NCBI RefSeq assembly: GCF_001427145.1
Contig: NZ_LMGL01000004.1
Location: 186,001-250,000, forward strand
From: Microbacterium sp. Root166
GTDB taxonomy: Bacteria; Actinomycetota; Actinomycetes; Actinomycetales; Microbacteriaceae
Direction: 5' to 3'
Length of the DNA stretch: 64,000 nt
Positions within the stretch are counted from its first letter, which is position 1, and each line of letters starts with the position of its first letter. A program made the translations under genes and the position numbers. Positions 8,346 to 18,142 of the stretch are shown here, piece after piece. Below the pieces are notes generated by a model that worked only from the letters and a program-made list of their open reading frames with translations, was not told the origin of the DNA and did no database searches.

Positions 8346-9527
8346 ATGACGGCCGTGTCATCGCGCGGTCCGATGGCCCGCCCCGCCGCCGCCGGGGTCG
8401 TCACGGGCCTCGTCGGGTTCACCAGCGCGTTCGTGATCGTCCTCGCGGGCCTCGAAGCGGTCGGCGCGACGCCGGCGCAGGCAGCGAGCGGGCTGCTCGC
8501 CGTGTGTCTCACGATGGGGATCGCGTGCATCGTCCTGGCGTGGCGGTATCGGATGCCGATCACCGTCGCCTGGTCGACGCCCGGGGCGGCCCTCCTCGCC
8601 GCCACCGGCCTGGTCGAGGGCGGCTGGCCCGCCGCGATCGGAGCCTTCCTGGTCGTCGGAGCGCTGATCGTGCTGACCGGGCTGTGGCCGCAGCTCGGCC
8701 GCTTCATCGCCCGCATCCCGCCGTCCATCGCTCAGGCGATGCTGGCCGGTGTGCTGCTGCCGCTCTGCCTGGCGCCCATCAGCGGCATCGTCCTGAACCC
8801 GTGGGGCGTCGTGCCGGTCGTCCTGACGTGGCTCGTGTTCGTGCGGGTGGCACCTCGCTGGGCGGTGCCGCTGGCGTTCGTCGCGGCCGCGATCGTGGTG
8901 GGTGTCACGCTCGTGCGGGACGGGGCATCCGTCGATCCCGCCCTTCTGCTGCCCCGCGTCGAGCTGACGATGCCCACCATCACCCTCGGGGCGATGGTGA
9001 GCATCGCGATCCCGCTGTACATCGTCACCATGGCCTCGCAGAACGTGCCGGGCGTGGCGATCATGCGCAGCTTCGGCTACGAGGTCCCGTGGCGTCCAGC
9101 CATGGTGGTCACCGGACTCGGCACGATGGTCGGGGCACCGGCCGGCGGCCACGCCATCAACCTCGCCGCCATCAGCGCTGCGCTCGCCGCCGGTCCCGAG
9201 GCCGATGAGGACCCGACGCGGCGGTGGATCGCCGGCGTCTCGGCGGGGGTGTCGTACCTCGTACTCGGCGCCGCGTCGGCGGCATTCGCCGCGCTCGTGC
9301 TGCTCGCGCCGCCCGGGGTGATCCCCGCGGTGGCCGGACTCGCGCTCTTCGCGGCCTTCGGATCCGCGGTGCACCAGGCGATCGACGACCCGCGCGAGCG
9401 GATGCCCGCCGTCGTGACGTTCCTGGTGGCGGCCTCGGGCATCGCGATCCTCGGTGTGAGCGCCGCCTTCTGGGCGCTGATCGCCGGGCTGCTCGTGCGC
9501 ACGGTGCTGCACGCCGGGCGCCGCTGA
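8346..9527 (+). CDS. BenE-family benzoate/H+ symporter-like transporter
   Basis: A 393-residue integral membrane protein with about twelve hydrophobic segments. Motifs of the BenE family are visible: WSTPGAALLAATG near 77-89, PPSIAQAMLAGVLLPLCLAPI and the region around GAPAGGHAINLAAISAAL. BenE members are proton symporters for benzoate or related substrates; no aromatic-degradation genes are nearby, so the substrate is open. It starts 13 nt after the CHY gene and may extend the biotin operon. Confidence 0.88.
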   Translation: MTAVSSRGPMARPAAAGVVTGLVGFTSAFVIVLAGLEAVGATPAQAASGLLAVCLTMGIACIVLAWRYRMPITVAWSTPGAALLAATGLVEGGWPAAIGAFLVVGALIVLTGLWPQLGRFIARIPPSIAQAMLAGVLLPLCLAPISGIVLNPWGVVPVVLTWLVFVRVAPRWAVPLAFVAAAIVVGVTLVRDGASVDPALLLPRVELTMPTITLGAMVSIAIPLYIVTMASQNVPGVAIMRSFGYEVPWRPAMVVTGLGTMVGAPAGGHAINLAAISAALAAGPEADEDPTRRWIAGVSAGVSYLVLGAASAAFAALVLLAPPGVIPAVAGLALFAAFGSAVHQAIDDPRERMPAVVTFLVAASGIAILGVSAAFWALIAGLLVRTVLHAGRR

Positions 9528-9543
9528 CCCTCCGTCGGTCGAA

Positions 9544-9593
9544 CGGACGCAACACGCCGTCGCCCGCCGGGCGCTCGCGGAGTGTTGCGTCCG
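9544..9593. terminator. Hairpin with 12-bp stem after the BenE-like gene
   Basis: CGGACGCAACAC (9544-9555) and GTGTTGCGTCCG (9582-9593) are perfect complements. The 26-nt loop contains a further short GCCCG/CGGGC stem. No U-tract follows. Its position after a stop codon suggests termination or 3'-end protection. Confidence 0.55.
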
Positions 9594-9740
9594 GTCATCC
9601 GCCGATCGAGAGCGGATGCCGCGGGCCGGAGTATCACCGAAGACCGCCGGCTCCTCTTGTCCCGTGTGGGAGAAGACTCCCGCGCCCGGGCGCACCGGGC
9701 TGGAGCGCCGGCACGCCGGCGACGGGATTGGGGATGCGAC

Positions 9741-12700
9741 ATGGCCATCACAACGATCGCGACAGGCATGCACGGTGCCATCGGCAGTCGCCGCGACACC
9801 GTCCACGGCGGAGTCGTCTTCGTCGAGTACGACGGGACGGTACGTCGGATCGATCCGCAGACGGGCACGACCGACGTCATCGGCACCGGCTTCACCGAGC
9901 TCGAGGACATCGAGATCTCGGCGGACGGCTCGACGTACTTCTTGAGCGAGCGCGGGGGCAGCATCTATGCGGTCGAGGCGGGAGCGCCGTTCGACCTGAC
10001 GGGAGCCAAGGTGCTGGCTTCGGGGCTCGGCCCGGTGCATCAGCTGGCTGCGGTGGTCGACGGTTCGGCGCTGTACGCGATCGAGTACGCGGCACCGGGC
10101 TCGCTTCTGCGCGTGGACCTGTCCGACGCGTCGGTCTCGACGGTGGCCGGCGGATTCCAGCAGGCGACCGGACTCGTCCTCGACGCGTCGCAGACGCGCG
10201 CCTTCGTCTCCGAGCAGGGTGCGGGCGGCCGCATCCGCTCTGTTCCTCTCTCCGGCGGAGCACCTGTCGTCGTCGCCTCAGGCCTGCCCGCCCCGTTCTT
10301 CCTCAACTGGGGCGATGCCACGAACGAGAAGCTCGTCGTCGCCCAGCGTGACCCCGAGAACGCGCTGTCCGTGATCCATCTGAACACTTCAGGGCCGCTC
10401 GTCCAGCAGGTGACCGGCCTGCCCTTCCGGCCCTCGAGCATCGTCGTCGACGACAGCGGAGCAGCTCCGCTGGGCATCGTGGCCGCCGATTCCGAGATCG
10501 CCACCATCGACCTGACCGATGCGCTCGCCGCGCCGATCGAGGTGGACATGCCGAAGGAGGCCATGTTCCCGGGCGGCTACCGGCGCGTGCCGTACCGGCT
10601 GAGCGCGGGACTCACTTCCGACGACGTGGAGTTCATCGTCGCGGAGGGCCCCGAGGCGGGCATGATCTCGCCCTCGCGCGATGCACTCTGGGACGACGAC
10701 GCACCGCACGTGATGCTGCTTGCCCGCGCCCGCACCGGCACCTTCACCCTCGTCGCCACGCACATCGCCACCGGCGACACGCTCGCCAAGGTCGAGTTCG
10801 AGGTCACCACCGAGTGGGCCGATGCGCACGACGGCCCGCCGCTCGCGTTCGTCGGCGAGTCCGCGCCCTGGGTGACCGGCGGCGCGTGGGGCGGCGGTCC
10901 GGCCGGCGTCCAGAACGTCAACGTGATGCCCGCGACCGGCACGCGTCGCATCGGCGTGATCCTCGTCGACACCGCCGACAGCCGGCTGCCCGGGACCGGC
11001 ACCACGACCACCGACATCCAGGCCGCCTGGGCGAACGAGGTCGTCGCCTCCACGGCGGACCCCGACGGGATCCTGCGCAGCTGCTCGCACTACTTCCAGG
11101 AGGTCTCCGACGGCAGGTTCGACGTGTCGCTGACCACCGGGAACGTCGTCGGGCCGGTCAGCCTGCCGGGAGGGTGGACCGACTACTTCGAGTGGAACGA
11201 CGATCGCTCGTTCTGGGGCACGAAAGGCAACCTCTTCCAGGCCGCGGGAACCGCCGCCCAGTCGATGATCGACTTCGACGACGTCGACACCCTGGTCGTG
11301 ATCACGTTCTCGCTCACCGCGTCACTGGATCCGGATACGCCTGACCTGTTCGTCTGGCCCATCGCCACCGGTGTGAACCTCTCGTACATCAGCCCGGGCG
11401 AGACCACCGTGAAGCAGAAGTCGATCCCCGTCGTCTCGATGCCGACGGACTGGACCGCGGTCGACGGCCGGCGCGTGCACGAGACGCTCTCGCACGAGAT
11501 CGGGCACAACCTGGGGCTGCCCGACCTGTACATGAACGTCACGGGGTTCGACCCCACGATCGCAGCGCGCGACGTCACGAACTGGGACCTCATGTCCAAC
11601 GACGGCGATCTTCCCCACCTCTCGCTGGGAGCCAAGCTCATGCTGGGCTGGATGGATCCCGGGCTCGTGCGCGCGTACAACTTCGCGCTCGCCGGCGGAG
11701 GGGTGAGCGACACGCTCACGCTCAAGGCCTCGAGCAACGTCGGCTCGGCCGTCGTCGGAACCGACCTCGCCGGGATCGAGGTGCGCCGGGCGGACGGATG
11801 GAACTACTACTTCGAGTACCGGCAGGGTCAAGCCGCCGACATCGCCGACCGCCTGCTGCCGCAGGACGGCTCGGTCATCGGGACGGACGTGGTCTCGGGC
11901 ATCTTCGAGCCGCCGCTGGCCCGCCGGATGATCGTGCAGGTGCCGATGGACGTCGACGGCGACGGGCCCGTCCTGCGCGAGCCCGCCGACTACGAGGAGT
12001 CGGACCCGAGCGGACCGGCCGAGTTCAGTCTCGAGGTCCTCAGCCGTTCGGGCGACACTGCGCAGGTGCGCCTCAGCTACGGTGCCGGCGGCAAGCCGGA
12101 CCCCTCGATCCGGCCCTGGCCGGGCGGCGACAACTGGCAGAGCCCCGACATCCTGGTGCAGAACGCCAAGAGCGATGCCGACTCCGCGTGGCTGAACGTG
12201 CCGTGGGCGGGACACACGAACCGGGTGCGCGCGACCATCACGAACGGCGGCGACTTCGTCGCCAACGACGTGCAGGTGAACTTCTTCGTGAAGAACTTCG
12301 CGATCTCGGGTGCACCCGAGGTGCCGATCGGCTCGGCGATCATCGACATCCCGGCAGGTGGATCCGTGCCGGCCGAGGTCAACTGGACGCCCCCGGCGGC
12401 GTCCACCACGGGCAATGCGCATTTCTGCATCGTCGTGCGCATCCCGCTGTATCAGGACCCGGGCAATCCGGCGATCGTCGAGCTCACCGAGCTGAACAAC
12501 GTGGCGCAGAGCAACTACAGCCGCTTCATCTCCTCGGATGCCTCGCCCGCCGTCCGCGGGGTCACCGCGGTCGACGTGCACAACCCCTACGACCGCGAGA
12601 CGCGGTTCTGGGTCGTGCCGTCGCAGACGTCGGAGTTCTTCCGCACCTATGTGGGGCATCAGTGGCTCAAGGTCGGAGCGGGGGAGACCCGCAGCGTGGA

Positions 12701-13277
12701 GGTCATGTACGAGTCGCTCGTCGGCGACCCCGCGTACGCCTCGACCGCCGGTGAACTTCGGCAGCGCGTCTACAAGGTGCCCAACGTCGTCGCCCTGGTC
12801 GGGCTCGCCGAGAACCCGCACGAGAAGCCGCACAACGCCGAAGTCGTCGGCGGAGCCACGATCCAGGTGGTCGCCGCTCGCGGCTCCCGCTTCGACTGGA
12901 TCAAGGTCGACGGGGCCGACGTCTACGGCCGGGTGGTCGACAAGGGAACCGATCAGCCCGTGCACGGCGGCCGTGTGCTCGTGACCGCGCGCGTGAAGGG
13001 CGACAAGGGCAAGGAGCTGTACGCCGCCGGCACGATCGGGTCGAATGGGGAGTTCCACGCCCACTTCCGTCGGCTGCGCAAGCTGCCCAAGCTCCTGCGC
13101 GCCGAGAACCTCGGGCGGGACGAGAAGCTCAAGAAGGTCGAGTCGCTCGACCCTCGACTCCTGCGCGAGCGTCCTTCGCGGGACGCCGAGCCGCAGTCCT
13201 GGGTCCTCGAGGCCGAGTACCTCGGCACCTACGGACACGGCGACTGCGTGAGCGAGGAGTTCGGCACCACCTTCTGA
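9741..13277 (+). CDS. Large M6-like zinc metalloprotease with beta-propeller and CARDB-like parts
   Basis: A 1178-residue multidomain protein. Residues about 1-290 look like a beta-propeller (repeated ADGSTYFLSERGG / ALYAIEYA / TRAFVSEQGAGG elements). The protease core has HEIGHNLGLPD with His585, Glu586, His589 and Asp595, followed by a Met-turn NWDLMS (Met618), the pattern of the M6 immune-inhibitor-A family. A CARDB-like beta-sandwich follows (about 825-930), then a charged C-terminus. No Sec or Tat signal peptide is visible at the chosen ATG, which is preceded by a weak GGGG. The in-frame upstream extension overlaps the preceding hairpin and also lacks a signal. Secretion and substrate are unknown. 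Confidence 0.82.
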   Translation: MAITTIATGMHGAIGSRRDTVHGGVVFVEYDGTVRRIDPQTGTTDVIGTGFTELEDIEISADGSTYFLSERGGSIYAVEAGAPFDLTGAKVLASGLGPVHQLAAVVDGSALYAIEYAAPGSLLRVDLSDASVSTVAGGFQQATGLVLDASQTRAFVSEQGAGGRIRSVPLSGGAPVVVASGLPAPFFLNWGDATNEKLVVAQRDPENALSVIHLNTSGPLVQQVTGLPFRPSSIVVDDSGAAPLGIVAADSEIATIDLTDALAAPIEVDMPKEAMFPGGYRRVPYRLSAGLTSDDVEFIVAEGPEAGMISPSRDALWDDDAPHVMLLARARTGTFTLVATHIATGDTLAKVEFEVTTEWADAHDGPPLAFVGESAPWVTGGAWGGGPAGVQNVNVMPATGTRRIGVILVDTADSRLPGTGTTTTDIQAAWANEVVASTADPDGILRSCSHYFQEVSDGRFDVSLTTGNVVGPVSLPGGWTDYFEWNDDRSFWGTKGNLFQAAGTAAQSMIDFDDVDTLVVITFSLTASLDPDTPDLFVWPIATGVNLSYISPGETTVKQKSIPVVSMPTDWTAVDGRRVHETLSHEIGHNLGLPDLYMNVTGFDPTIAARDVTNWDLMSNDGDLPHLSLGAKLMLGWMDPGLVRAYNFALAGGGVSDTLTLKASSNVGSAVVGTDLAGIEVRRADGWNYYFEYRQGQAADIADRLLPQDGSVIGTDVVSGIFEPPLARRMIVQVPMDVDGDGPVLREPADYEESDPSGPAEFSLEVLSRSGDTAQVRLSYGAGGKPDPSIRPWPGGDNWQSPDILVQNAKSDADSAWLNVPWAGHTNRVRATITNGGDFVANDVQVNFFVKNFAISGAPEVPIGSAIIDIPAGGSVPAEVNWTPPAASTTGNAHFCIVVRIPLYQDPGNPAIVELTELNNVAQSNYSRFISSDASPAVRGVTAVDVHNPYDRETRFWVVPSQTSEFFRTYVGHQWLKVGAGETRSVEVMYESLVGDPAYASTAGELRQRVYKVPNVVALVGLAENPHEKPHNAEVVGGATIQVVAARGSRFDWIKVDGADVYGRVVDKGTDQPVHGGRVLVTARVKGDKGKELYAAGTIGSNGEFHAHFRRLRKLPKLLRAENLGRDEKLKKVESLDPRLLRERPSRDAEPQSWVLEAEYLGTYGHGDCVSEEFGTTF

Positions 13278-13287
13278 TCGGCAGAGC

Positions 13288-13318
13288 GGATGCCGCGGCC
13301 AGCACGGCCGCGGCATCC
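13288..13318. terminator. Hairpin terminator, GGATGCCGCGGCC type
   Basis: A perfect 13-bp stem (GGATGCCGCGGCC / GGCCGCGGCATCC) with loop AGCAC lies 10 nt after the protease stop. The same stem core and loop recur at 15071-15107. There is no U-tract, as is common in high-GC actinobacteria. Confidence 0.7.
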
Positions 13319-13394
13319 ACAGATTTCTCTTCGCGGTCGGGAACCTTCTCGGCGATCGCGGACACTTCTAGGTACGAGTGAACCTGACGCCGCC

Positions 13395-13910
13395 TTGTGG
13401 CTGCGCGTGCGAGCGGGCGACGAGGCCGCGCTCGGTGCGCTGTTCGACCGCCACGAGGCGCGGTTGTTCCGTCACGCGCGCCGCTTGCTCACCAGCCGGG
13501 AGGACGCGAAGGATGCCGTCACCATCGCCTTCTTCGAGCTCTGGCGCAAGCGGGCCGTCGTCAGGCTCGTCGACGGCTCGCCCCTGCCGTGGCTGCTCAA
13601 CACGGTGTCGAACTCGGCTCGCAACCTCGAGCGCTCTGGGCGCCGGTACCGCGCCCTGATCGGACGCACGCCGGTCGCCGAGGGCGGGCGGGCCCCCGTG
13701 GCGTCGGACGAAAGCGGCGTCCTCGCGGCGCTCAAGCGCTTGCCGGCACGCGAGCAGAGCGTGATCGTGCTGACGGTTCTCGAGGGCTATCCCGAGCGGG
13801 CGACGGCGGAAGCCCTCGGCATCCCCATCGGCACGGTGAAATCCCGGCTCGCCCGGGCGAAGGCGAAGCTCCGCGAAGAAATGACGGCGATGGAGGCATC
13901 ATGGGCCTGA
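13395..13910 (+). CDS. ECF-type RNA polymerase sigma factor
   Basis: The protein has region 2 (GALFDRHEARLFRHARRLLTSREDAKDAVTIAFFELWRKR) and region 4 (LKRLPAREQSVIVLTVLEGYPERATAEALGIPIGTVKSRLARAKAKLRE), the two domains of an ECF sigma factor. The start is unclear: the only in-frame ATG (13290) lies inside the terminator hairpin, and the residues SEPDAALWL that look like a natural N-terminus follow an ACG codon. I list TTG 13395 as the first in-frame start after the hairpin. GGGAACCTT at 13339-13347 resembles an ECF -35 element, suggesting autoregulation. It overlaps the next gene by 10 bases. Confidence 0.85.
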   Translation: MWLRVRAGDEAALGALFDRHEARLFRHARRLLTSREDAKDAVTIAFFELWRKRAVVRLVDGSPLPWLLNTVSNSARNLERSGRRYRALIGRTPVAEGGRAPVASDESGVLAALKRLPAREQSVIVLTVLEGYPERATAEALGIPIGTVKSRLARAKAKLREEMTAMEASWA

Positions 13911-15067
13911 ACGACGACCGGCTCTCCGACCGGGAACACAGTGAGATGCGCGACACCGTCCTTGCCGGCACGCAGAGCATCAAGCCGGCGGGCGCCCACC
14001 GCGCCCAGCTCATCGCGGCGGCGGTCGCCCTGGTGCTCGTCGGGGGCATCACCGGGGGCGCGATCACGACGGCGGCTCTGCTGGGCAGCGGTCCCGACAC
14101 CATCGCGTCGACGCCCACGCCGACCGTGACGGCCGAGCCGTCGCCGACTCCCGAGCCCACGCCGGCGCCGACTGTGGAGCCTGAACCGGCGCCTGCTGCC
14201 GCATTCGGTGGCGAGTGCGGCAACGTTCTCACCGACGCCGAGGCTTCTGCGGCAACGGGCAAGACAATGGGTCCGCTGGCGGCAGCGTGGTCACCGGGCG
14301 CCGACACGCGGATCGGTGGTCTCTCGTGCGGATGGACGACGACGGGCGGCGAGTACATGGGCGCCGAGGTGAGGGTCGAGGCGTACCCGGTCGGGGCCGC
14401 CGAGGCAGCGGGGGTCGCGAGCCCGGAGTCGTGCGAAGAGCAGGAGTTCCGAGCAGAGTGCACCTTCGCTGCGACGACCCACAGCCTCTGGCTCAGGGTC
14501 AGCGTCAGTCGCTCCGAATTCGAGGGAGCCGCAGTCGATACCGAGGCGATACGTGCCGCAACCCAGAGCGCCCTCGATCTCGTGGTGCAGCGGGCGGGCG
14601 AGTACCCCACTCCCCGTGCCGTCGATGTCACGCCCGAGTGGTGGACCCTCGACAGCTGCAGCGCGATCGCCGCGGATCTGGAAGCGGCCGGTGCCATCGC
14701 CACCGGCGCCGCTGTGTACGACGCGCTGACCGAGCTTGACGAGTTTTCGAACGGTGTGGTGCCCGTCCGGTTGGGCGTCTCGCGGTGGTGCTCGCTAGAG
14801 GGGGGTCAGCATTTCCTTCTCTGGCCGGGCGCTGCCGACGTGTTCGACGAGGTGGCCGCGCTCGATGCCTCGGAGCCGCTCACTGTTCCCGGCGCGCAGG
14901 CTGCTCTGCTGGCTCCCAGCCTGGACGCCTACGAAGGCCACTATCCGCTCGTGCTCGTCTCCGACGGAGTCAATCTGCTGGGAGTTTCGCTCGATGACTT
15001 CGACGGGGTCCAGCAGTCGCACCTCGACTTCGCGGCAGCCCTCCTGCAGGTGATGTCGGAGCGATGA
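13901..15067 (+). CDS. Membrane-anchored extracytoplasmic protein, possible anti-sigma partner
   Basis: A 388-residue protein: about 43 cytoplasmic residues, one membrane helix ([28 protein letters not shown]), a Thr/Pro/Glu-rich spacer (about 66-100) and an extracellular domain with several cysteines ([14 protein letters not shown] onward). The ATG lies inside the end of the ECF sigma gene, an arrangement typical of sigma/anti-sigma pairs. I see no ZAS zinc motif (HxxxCxxC), so the anti-sigma role rests on position and topology only. It could instead be a target of the sigma factor. Confidence 0.7.
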   Translation: MGLNDDRLSDREHSEMRDTVLAGTQSIKPAGAHRAQLIAAAVALVLVGGITGGAITTAALLGSGPDTIASTPTPTVTAEPSPTPEPTPAPTVEPEPAPAAAFGGECGNVLTDAEASAATGKTMGPLAAAWSPGADTRIGGLSCGWTTTGGEYMGAEVRVEAYPVGAAEAAGVASPESCEEQEFRAECTFAATTHSLWLRVSVSRSEFEGAAVDTEAIRAATQSALDLVVQRAGEYPTPRAVDVTPEWWTLDSCSAIAADLEAAGAIATGAAVYDALTELDEFSNGVVPVRLGVSRWCSLEGGQHFLLWPGAADVFDEVAALDASEPLTVPGAQAALLAPSLDAYEGHYPLVLVSDGVNLLGVSLDDFDGVQQSHLDFAAALLQVMSER

Positions 15068-15070
15068 GCA

Positions 15071-15107
15071 GTGGGATGCCGCGGCCAGCACGGCCGCGGC
15101 ATCCCAC
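15071..15107. terminator. Hairpin terminator, second copy of the GGATGCCGCGGCC type
   Basis: A perfect 16-bp stem (GTGGGATGCCGCGGCC / GGCCGCGGCATCCCAC) with loop AGCAC directly follows the stop of the sigma-partner gene. Its core and loop are identical to the hairpin at 13288-13318, so the two transcription units end in the same element. Confidence 0.72.
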
Positions 15108-15112
15108 CGCCC

Positions 15113-15118
15113 TAGACT
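15113..15118 (+). promoter_or_regulatory. -10 box of a leaderless promoter (proS)
   Basis: TAGACT lies 8 nt before the GTG start of proS and just past the upstream terminator. It marks the start of a new unit and supports GTG 15127. Confidence 0.6.
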
Positions 15119-15126
15119 TGACCCTC

Positions 15127-16923
15127 GTGGTCACCCGTCTCTCGCACTACTTCCTCCGCACACTCCGCGAAGACCCGGCTGACGCCGAGGTCACCAGCCA
15201 TCGACTGCTGGTGCGCGCCAGCTACATCCGGCGCAACGCGCCGGGCATCTTCGCATGGCTGCCGTTGGGTCTGCGGGTCAAGGCCAAGATCGAGAAGGTC
15301 ATCCGCGACGAGATGACGGCCGCCGGTGCGTACGAAGTGCACTTCCCGGCGCTGCTGCCGCGCGAGCCCTACGAGGCGTCGGGTCGTTGGGAGTCGTACG
15401 GCGACGGGATCTTCCGGCTGCAGGACCGCAAGGGTGCTGACTACCTCCTCGCCCCCACCCACGAAGAGATGTTCACGCTCCTGGTGAAGGATCTGTACTC
15501 CTCGTACAAGGACCTGCCCCTGTCGATCTACCAGATCCAGGACAAGTACCGCGATGAAGCGCGCCCCCGCGCCGGCCTCCTGCGCGGCCGCGAGTTCACC
15601 ATGAAGGACGCGTACTCGTTCGATTACACCGACGAGGGGCTGGATGCCTCGTACCAGCGGCAGCGCGACGCCTACGAGCGCATCTTCCAGAAGCTGGGCC
15701 TCGAGTATGTGATCGTCCAGGCCGACAACGGGCTCATGGGCGGCGCCCGCTCCGAGGAGTTCCTGCACCCGACGCCGGTGGGGGAGGACACCTTCGTCCG
15801 CTCGGCAGGCGGGTACGCGGCGAACGTCGAGGCCTACACGACCGAGGTGCCCGCGGCGATCCCGTCCGACGGCCTCGGCGCTCCGGTGATCTTCGACTCA
15901 CCGAACACGCCCACGATCCAGACGCTCGTGGACCACTCGAACGCCCACCTGGAGGCCCCGACACCGGGAGTCGCAGGGCCGGGGACGGACGGCGCGACCC
16001 AGTGGACGGCGGCGCACACCCTCAAGAACGTCGTGCTGGCGCTCACGCACCTGGACGGCACCCGCGAGCTCATCATCATCGGCCTGCCCGGCGACCGGGA
16101 TGTCGACGACAAGCGCGTCGAGGTCGCCTTCGCGCCCGCAGCCGTCGAGCCCGCTACCGAGGCCGATTTCGAGCGTCACCCGCTCCTCGTGAAGGGCTAC
16201 ATCGGACCGTGGTCCGAGACCGGCCCGGTGCTCGGCGAGGAATCCGCCACCGGCATCCGCTACTTCCTCGACCCCCGCGTCGTCGACGGCACCGCGTGGG
16301 TGACCGGCGCGAACATCGACCAGAAGCACGTGCACACGCTCGTCGCCGGACGCGACTTCACGGGCGACGGGTTCGTGGAGGTGGCCAGCGTCCGCGCCGG
16401 CGATCCGGCACCTGACGGCTCCGGCCCCGTCGAGCTCGCGCGCGGCATGGAGATCGGGCACGTCTTCCAGCTCGGCCGCTTCTTCGCCGAGACCCTGGGG
16501 CTCAAGGTCCTCGACGAGAACGGCAAGCTCGTCACCGTGACGATGGGCTCTTACGGCATCGGGGTGACCCGCATCCTCGCGATCATCGCCGAGCTGAACA
16601 ACGACGACAAGGGCCTCATCTGGCCGGCGTCGGTGTCGCCCTTCGACGTGCACGTCGTCGCGACCGGCCGCGAGCCCGTCGTGTTCGAGGTCGCCGAGCA
16701 GCTGTCCGCTGCGCTCGAGGGCGCCGGTCTCGACGTCCTGTTCGACGACCGGCCGAAGGTGTCGCCCGGCGTGAAATTCGGCGACGCCGAACTCATCGGC
16801 GTGCCGCAGATCGTCATCGTGGGCCGAGCGGCCGCCGATGGGCAGGTCGAACTCTGGGACCGCCGCACGGGTGAGCGCGAGACGGTTACCGTCGACGAGG
16901 CCGTGACCCGCCTGCGCGGCTGA
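15127..16923 (+). CDS. proS: Proline--tRNA ligase (bacterial type with editing domain)
   Basis: ProS charges tRNA-Pro with proline. The 598-residue length fits the bacterial class II enzyme with an inserted editing domain (about 230-400) between motifs 2 and 3. Visible are [19 protein letters not shown] (motif 1 region), [33 protein letters not shown] (motif 2), GYAANVEAY, and the motif 3 region [14 protein letters not shown]-terminal anticodon-binding domain follows. An in-frame ATG upstream lies in the terminator hairpin; GTG 15127 fits both homology and the -10 box. Confidence 0.97.
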   Translation: MVTRLSHYFLRTLREDPADAEVTSHRLLVRASYIRRNAPGIFAWLPLGLRVKAKIEKVIRDEMTAAGAYEVHFPALLPREPYEASGRWESYGDGIFRLQDRKGADYLLAPTHEEMFTLLVKDLYSSYKDLPLSIYQIQDKYRDEARPRAGLLRGREFTMKDAYSFDYTDEGLDASYQRQRDAYERIFQKLGLEYVIVQADNGLMGGARSEEFLHPTPVGEDTFVRSAGGYAANVEAYTTEVPAAIPSDGLGAPVIFDSPNTPTIQTLVDHSNAHLEAPTPGVAGPGTDGATQWTAAHTLKNVVLALTHLDGTRELIIIGLPGDRDVDDKRVEVAFAPAAVEPATEADFERHPLLVKGYIGPWSETGPVLGEESATGIRYFLDPRVVDGTAWVTGANIDQKHVHTLVAGRDFTGDGFVEVASVRAGDPAPDGSGPVELARGMEIGHVFQLGRFFAETLGLKVLDENGKLVTVTMGSYGIGVTRILAIIAELNNDDKGLIWPASVSPFDVHVVATGREPVVFEVAEQLSAALEGAGLDVLFDDRPKVSPGVKFGDAELIGVPQIVIVGRAAADGQVELWDRRTGERETVTVDEAVTRLRG

Positions 16924-16969
16924 CGCAACCCCCGTCCGCGTCGCCGCCGGTCCATGCCACGCTGGGAAC

Positions 16970-18028
16970 ATGCCTGACGACGCAGCAGTCACCTCCGAGG
17001 TCACCTCCGACGTCCGCGCGATCATCGCGGACGCCGGCATCACCGAGAACGTGGACCTGATCGCACGGATCCTCGCGACAGGAGTCGGCCTCGGCCTCGA
17101 CGACGCGAGCCGCCTCGACCTCAAGATCACCACCGCCGCCCTCAGTGAGATGCGCGCCGCGTTCCAGCATTTCGCGCCCTACGCCGGAGTCCCGAAGGTG
17201 ACCATCTTCGGCTCCGCGCGCACCCGGCCGGACGATCCGGTGTACCGGGCTGCCGCGGAGGTCGCCGCGGCGCTCGCGGACAGCGGCTGGATGGTGGTCA
17301 CGGGCGCGGGGCCCGGCATCATGCAGGCCGCTGCCGAGGGCGCCGGGCCCCTGCGATCGCTCGGCGTCTCGATCCGGCTGCCCTTCGAGGAGAAGCCGAA
17401 CGCGGTGATCGCCGAGAACTCCCGCAACGTGGCGATGAAGTACTTCTTCACGCGCAAGCTCATGCTCGTCAAGGAATCCCACGGCTTCGTCTGCGTGCCG
17501 GGCGGGTTCGGCACGCTCGACGAGTTGTTCGAGCTGCTGACGCTGCAGCAGACCGGCAAGGCCGAACCGACGCCCATCGTGCTGCTGGACAAGCCCGGCG
17601 GTGACTTCTGGCGTGGCCTGCAGCGGTTCGTCGACGAACAGCTCGTGGGCTCGGGGCTGATCTCGCCCAACGATTTCGACCGCCTCGTCGTCACGGACTC
17701 GGTCGAGGCCGCGGCGCACGCGATCACCGACTTCTGGCGCAACTACGACTCGCTGCGGTGGGTCGGCGACCGCCTGGTCCTGCGGCTGAAGGCCCAGCCG
17801 ACCGAGGCCGAGGTCGATGAGCTGAATGAGCGCTTCGGTCCACTGCTGCTCTCGGGCCGGATCGAGAGCCGGGGACCGCTGCGTCAGGAAGCTGACGACA
17901 CCGCTCGCGCGCATCTCCCACGCCTGGTCATGCGGCTGAACCAGTTCCAGGTCGGGTCCATCTATCTGCTGATCCGCGCGATCAACGATCTGCCGAGCGC
18001 GCCGCAAGGACCTACCCGCGCCTCCTGA
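16970..18028 (+). CDS. LOG-family protein (TIGR00730-like Rossmann fold)
   Basis: A 352-residue protein with the family signature ENSRNVAMKYFFTRK and PGGFGTLDELFELLTLQQTGK (Pro177 onward), plus the nucleotide-binding GAGPGIMQAAAEGA. LOG proteins are nucleoside-5'-monophosphate phosphoribohydrolases; plant members release active cytokinin. This one has an N-terminal extension of about 70 residues and a C-terminal tail of about 90 residues beyond the core, as in the longer actinobacterial forms. The ATG follows CACGCT, a weak -10, by 6 nt. Confidence 0.88.
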   Translation: MPDDAAVTSEVTSDVRAIIADAGITENVDLIARILATGVGLGLDDASRLDLKITTAALSEMRAAFQHFAPYAGVPKVTIFGSARTRPDDPVYRAAAEVAAALADSGWMVVTGAGPGIMQAAAEGAGPLRSLGVSIRLPFEEKPNAVIAENSRNVAMKYFFTRKLMLVKESHGFVCVPGGFGTLDELFELLTLQQTGKAEPTPIVLLDKPGGDFWRGLQRFVDEQLVGSGLISPNDFDRLVVTDSVEAAAHAITDFWRNYDSLRWVGDRLVLRLKAQPTEAEVDELNERFGPLLLSGRIESRGPLRQEADDTARAHLPRLVMRLNQFQVGSIYLLIRAINDLPSAPQGPTRAS

Positions 18029-18142
18029 GAGGCGGATGAGCGCGTTCTCATCTCCCGGTTGCCGCCCATTCACCTGCGCGTCGCCCCTGCGTCCTCCAGC
18101 CGGTCGAAGCTGGCGCGGTCGCATCGCCAGGGAGGGCACATC

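Noticed and set aside
13290-13394. ATG 13290 as start of the ECF sigma factor.
   Set aside because: It lies inside a perfect 13-bp terminator hairpin, upstream of the probable promoter, and encodes no ECF homology.
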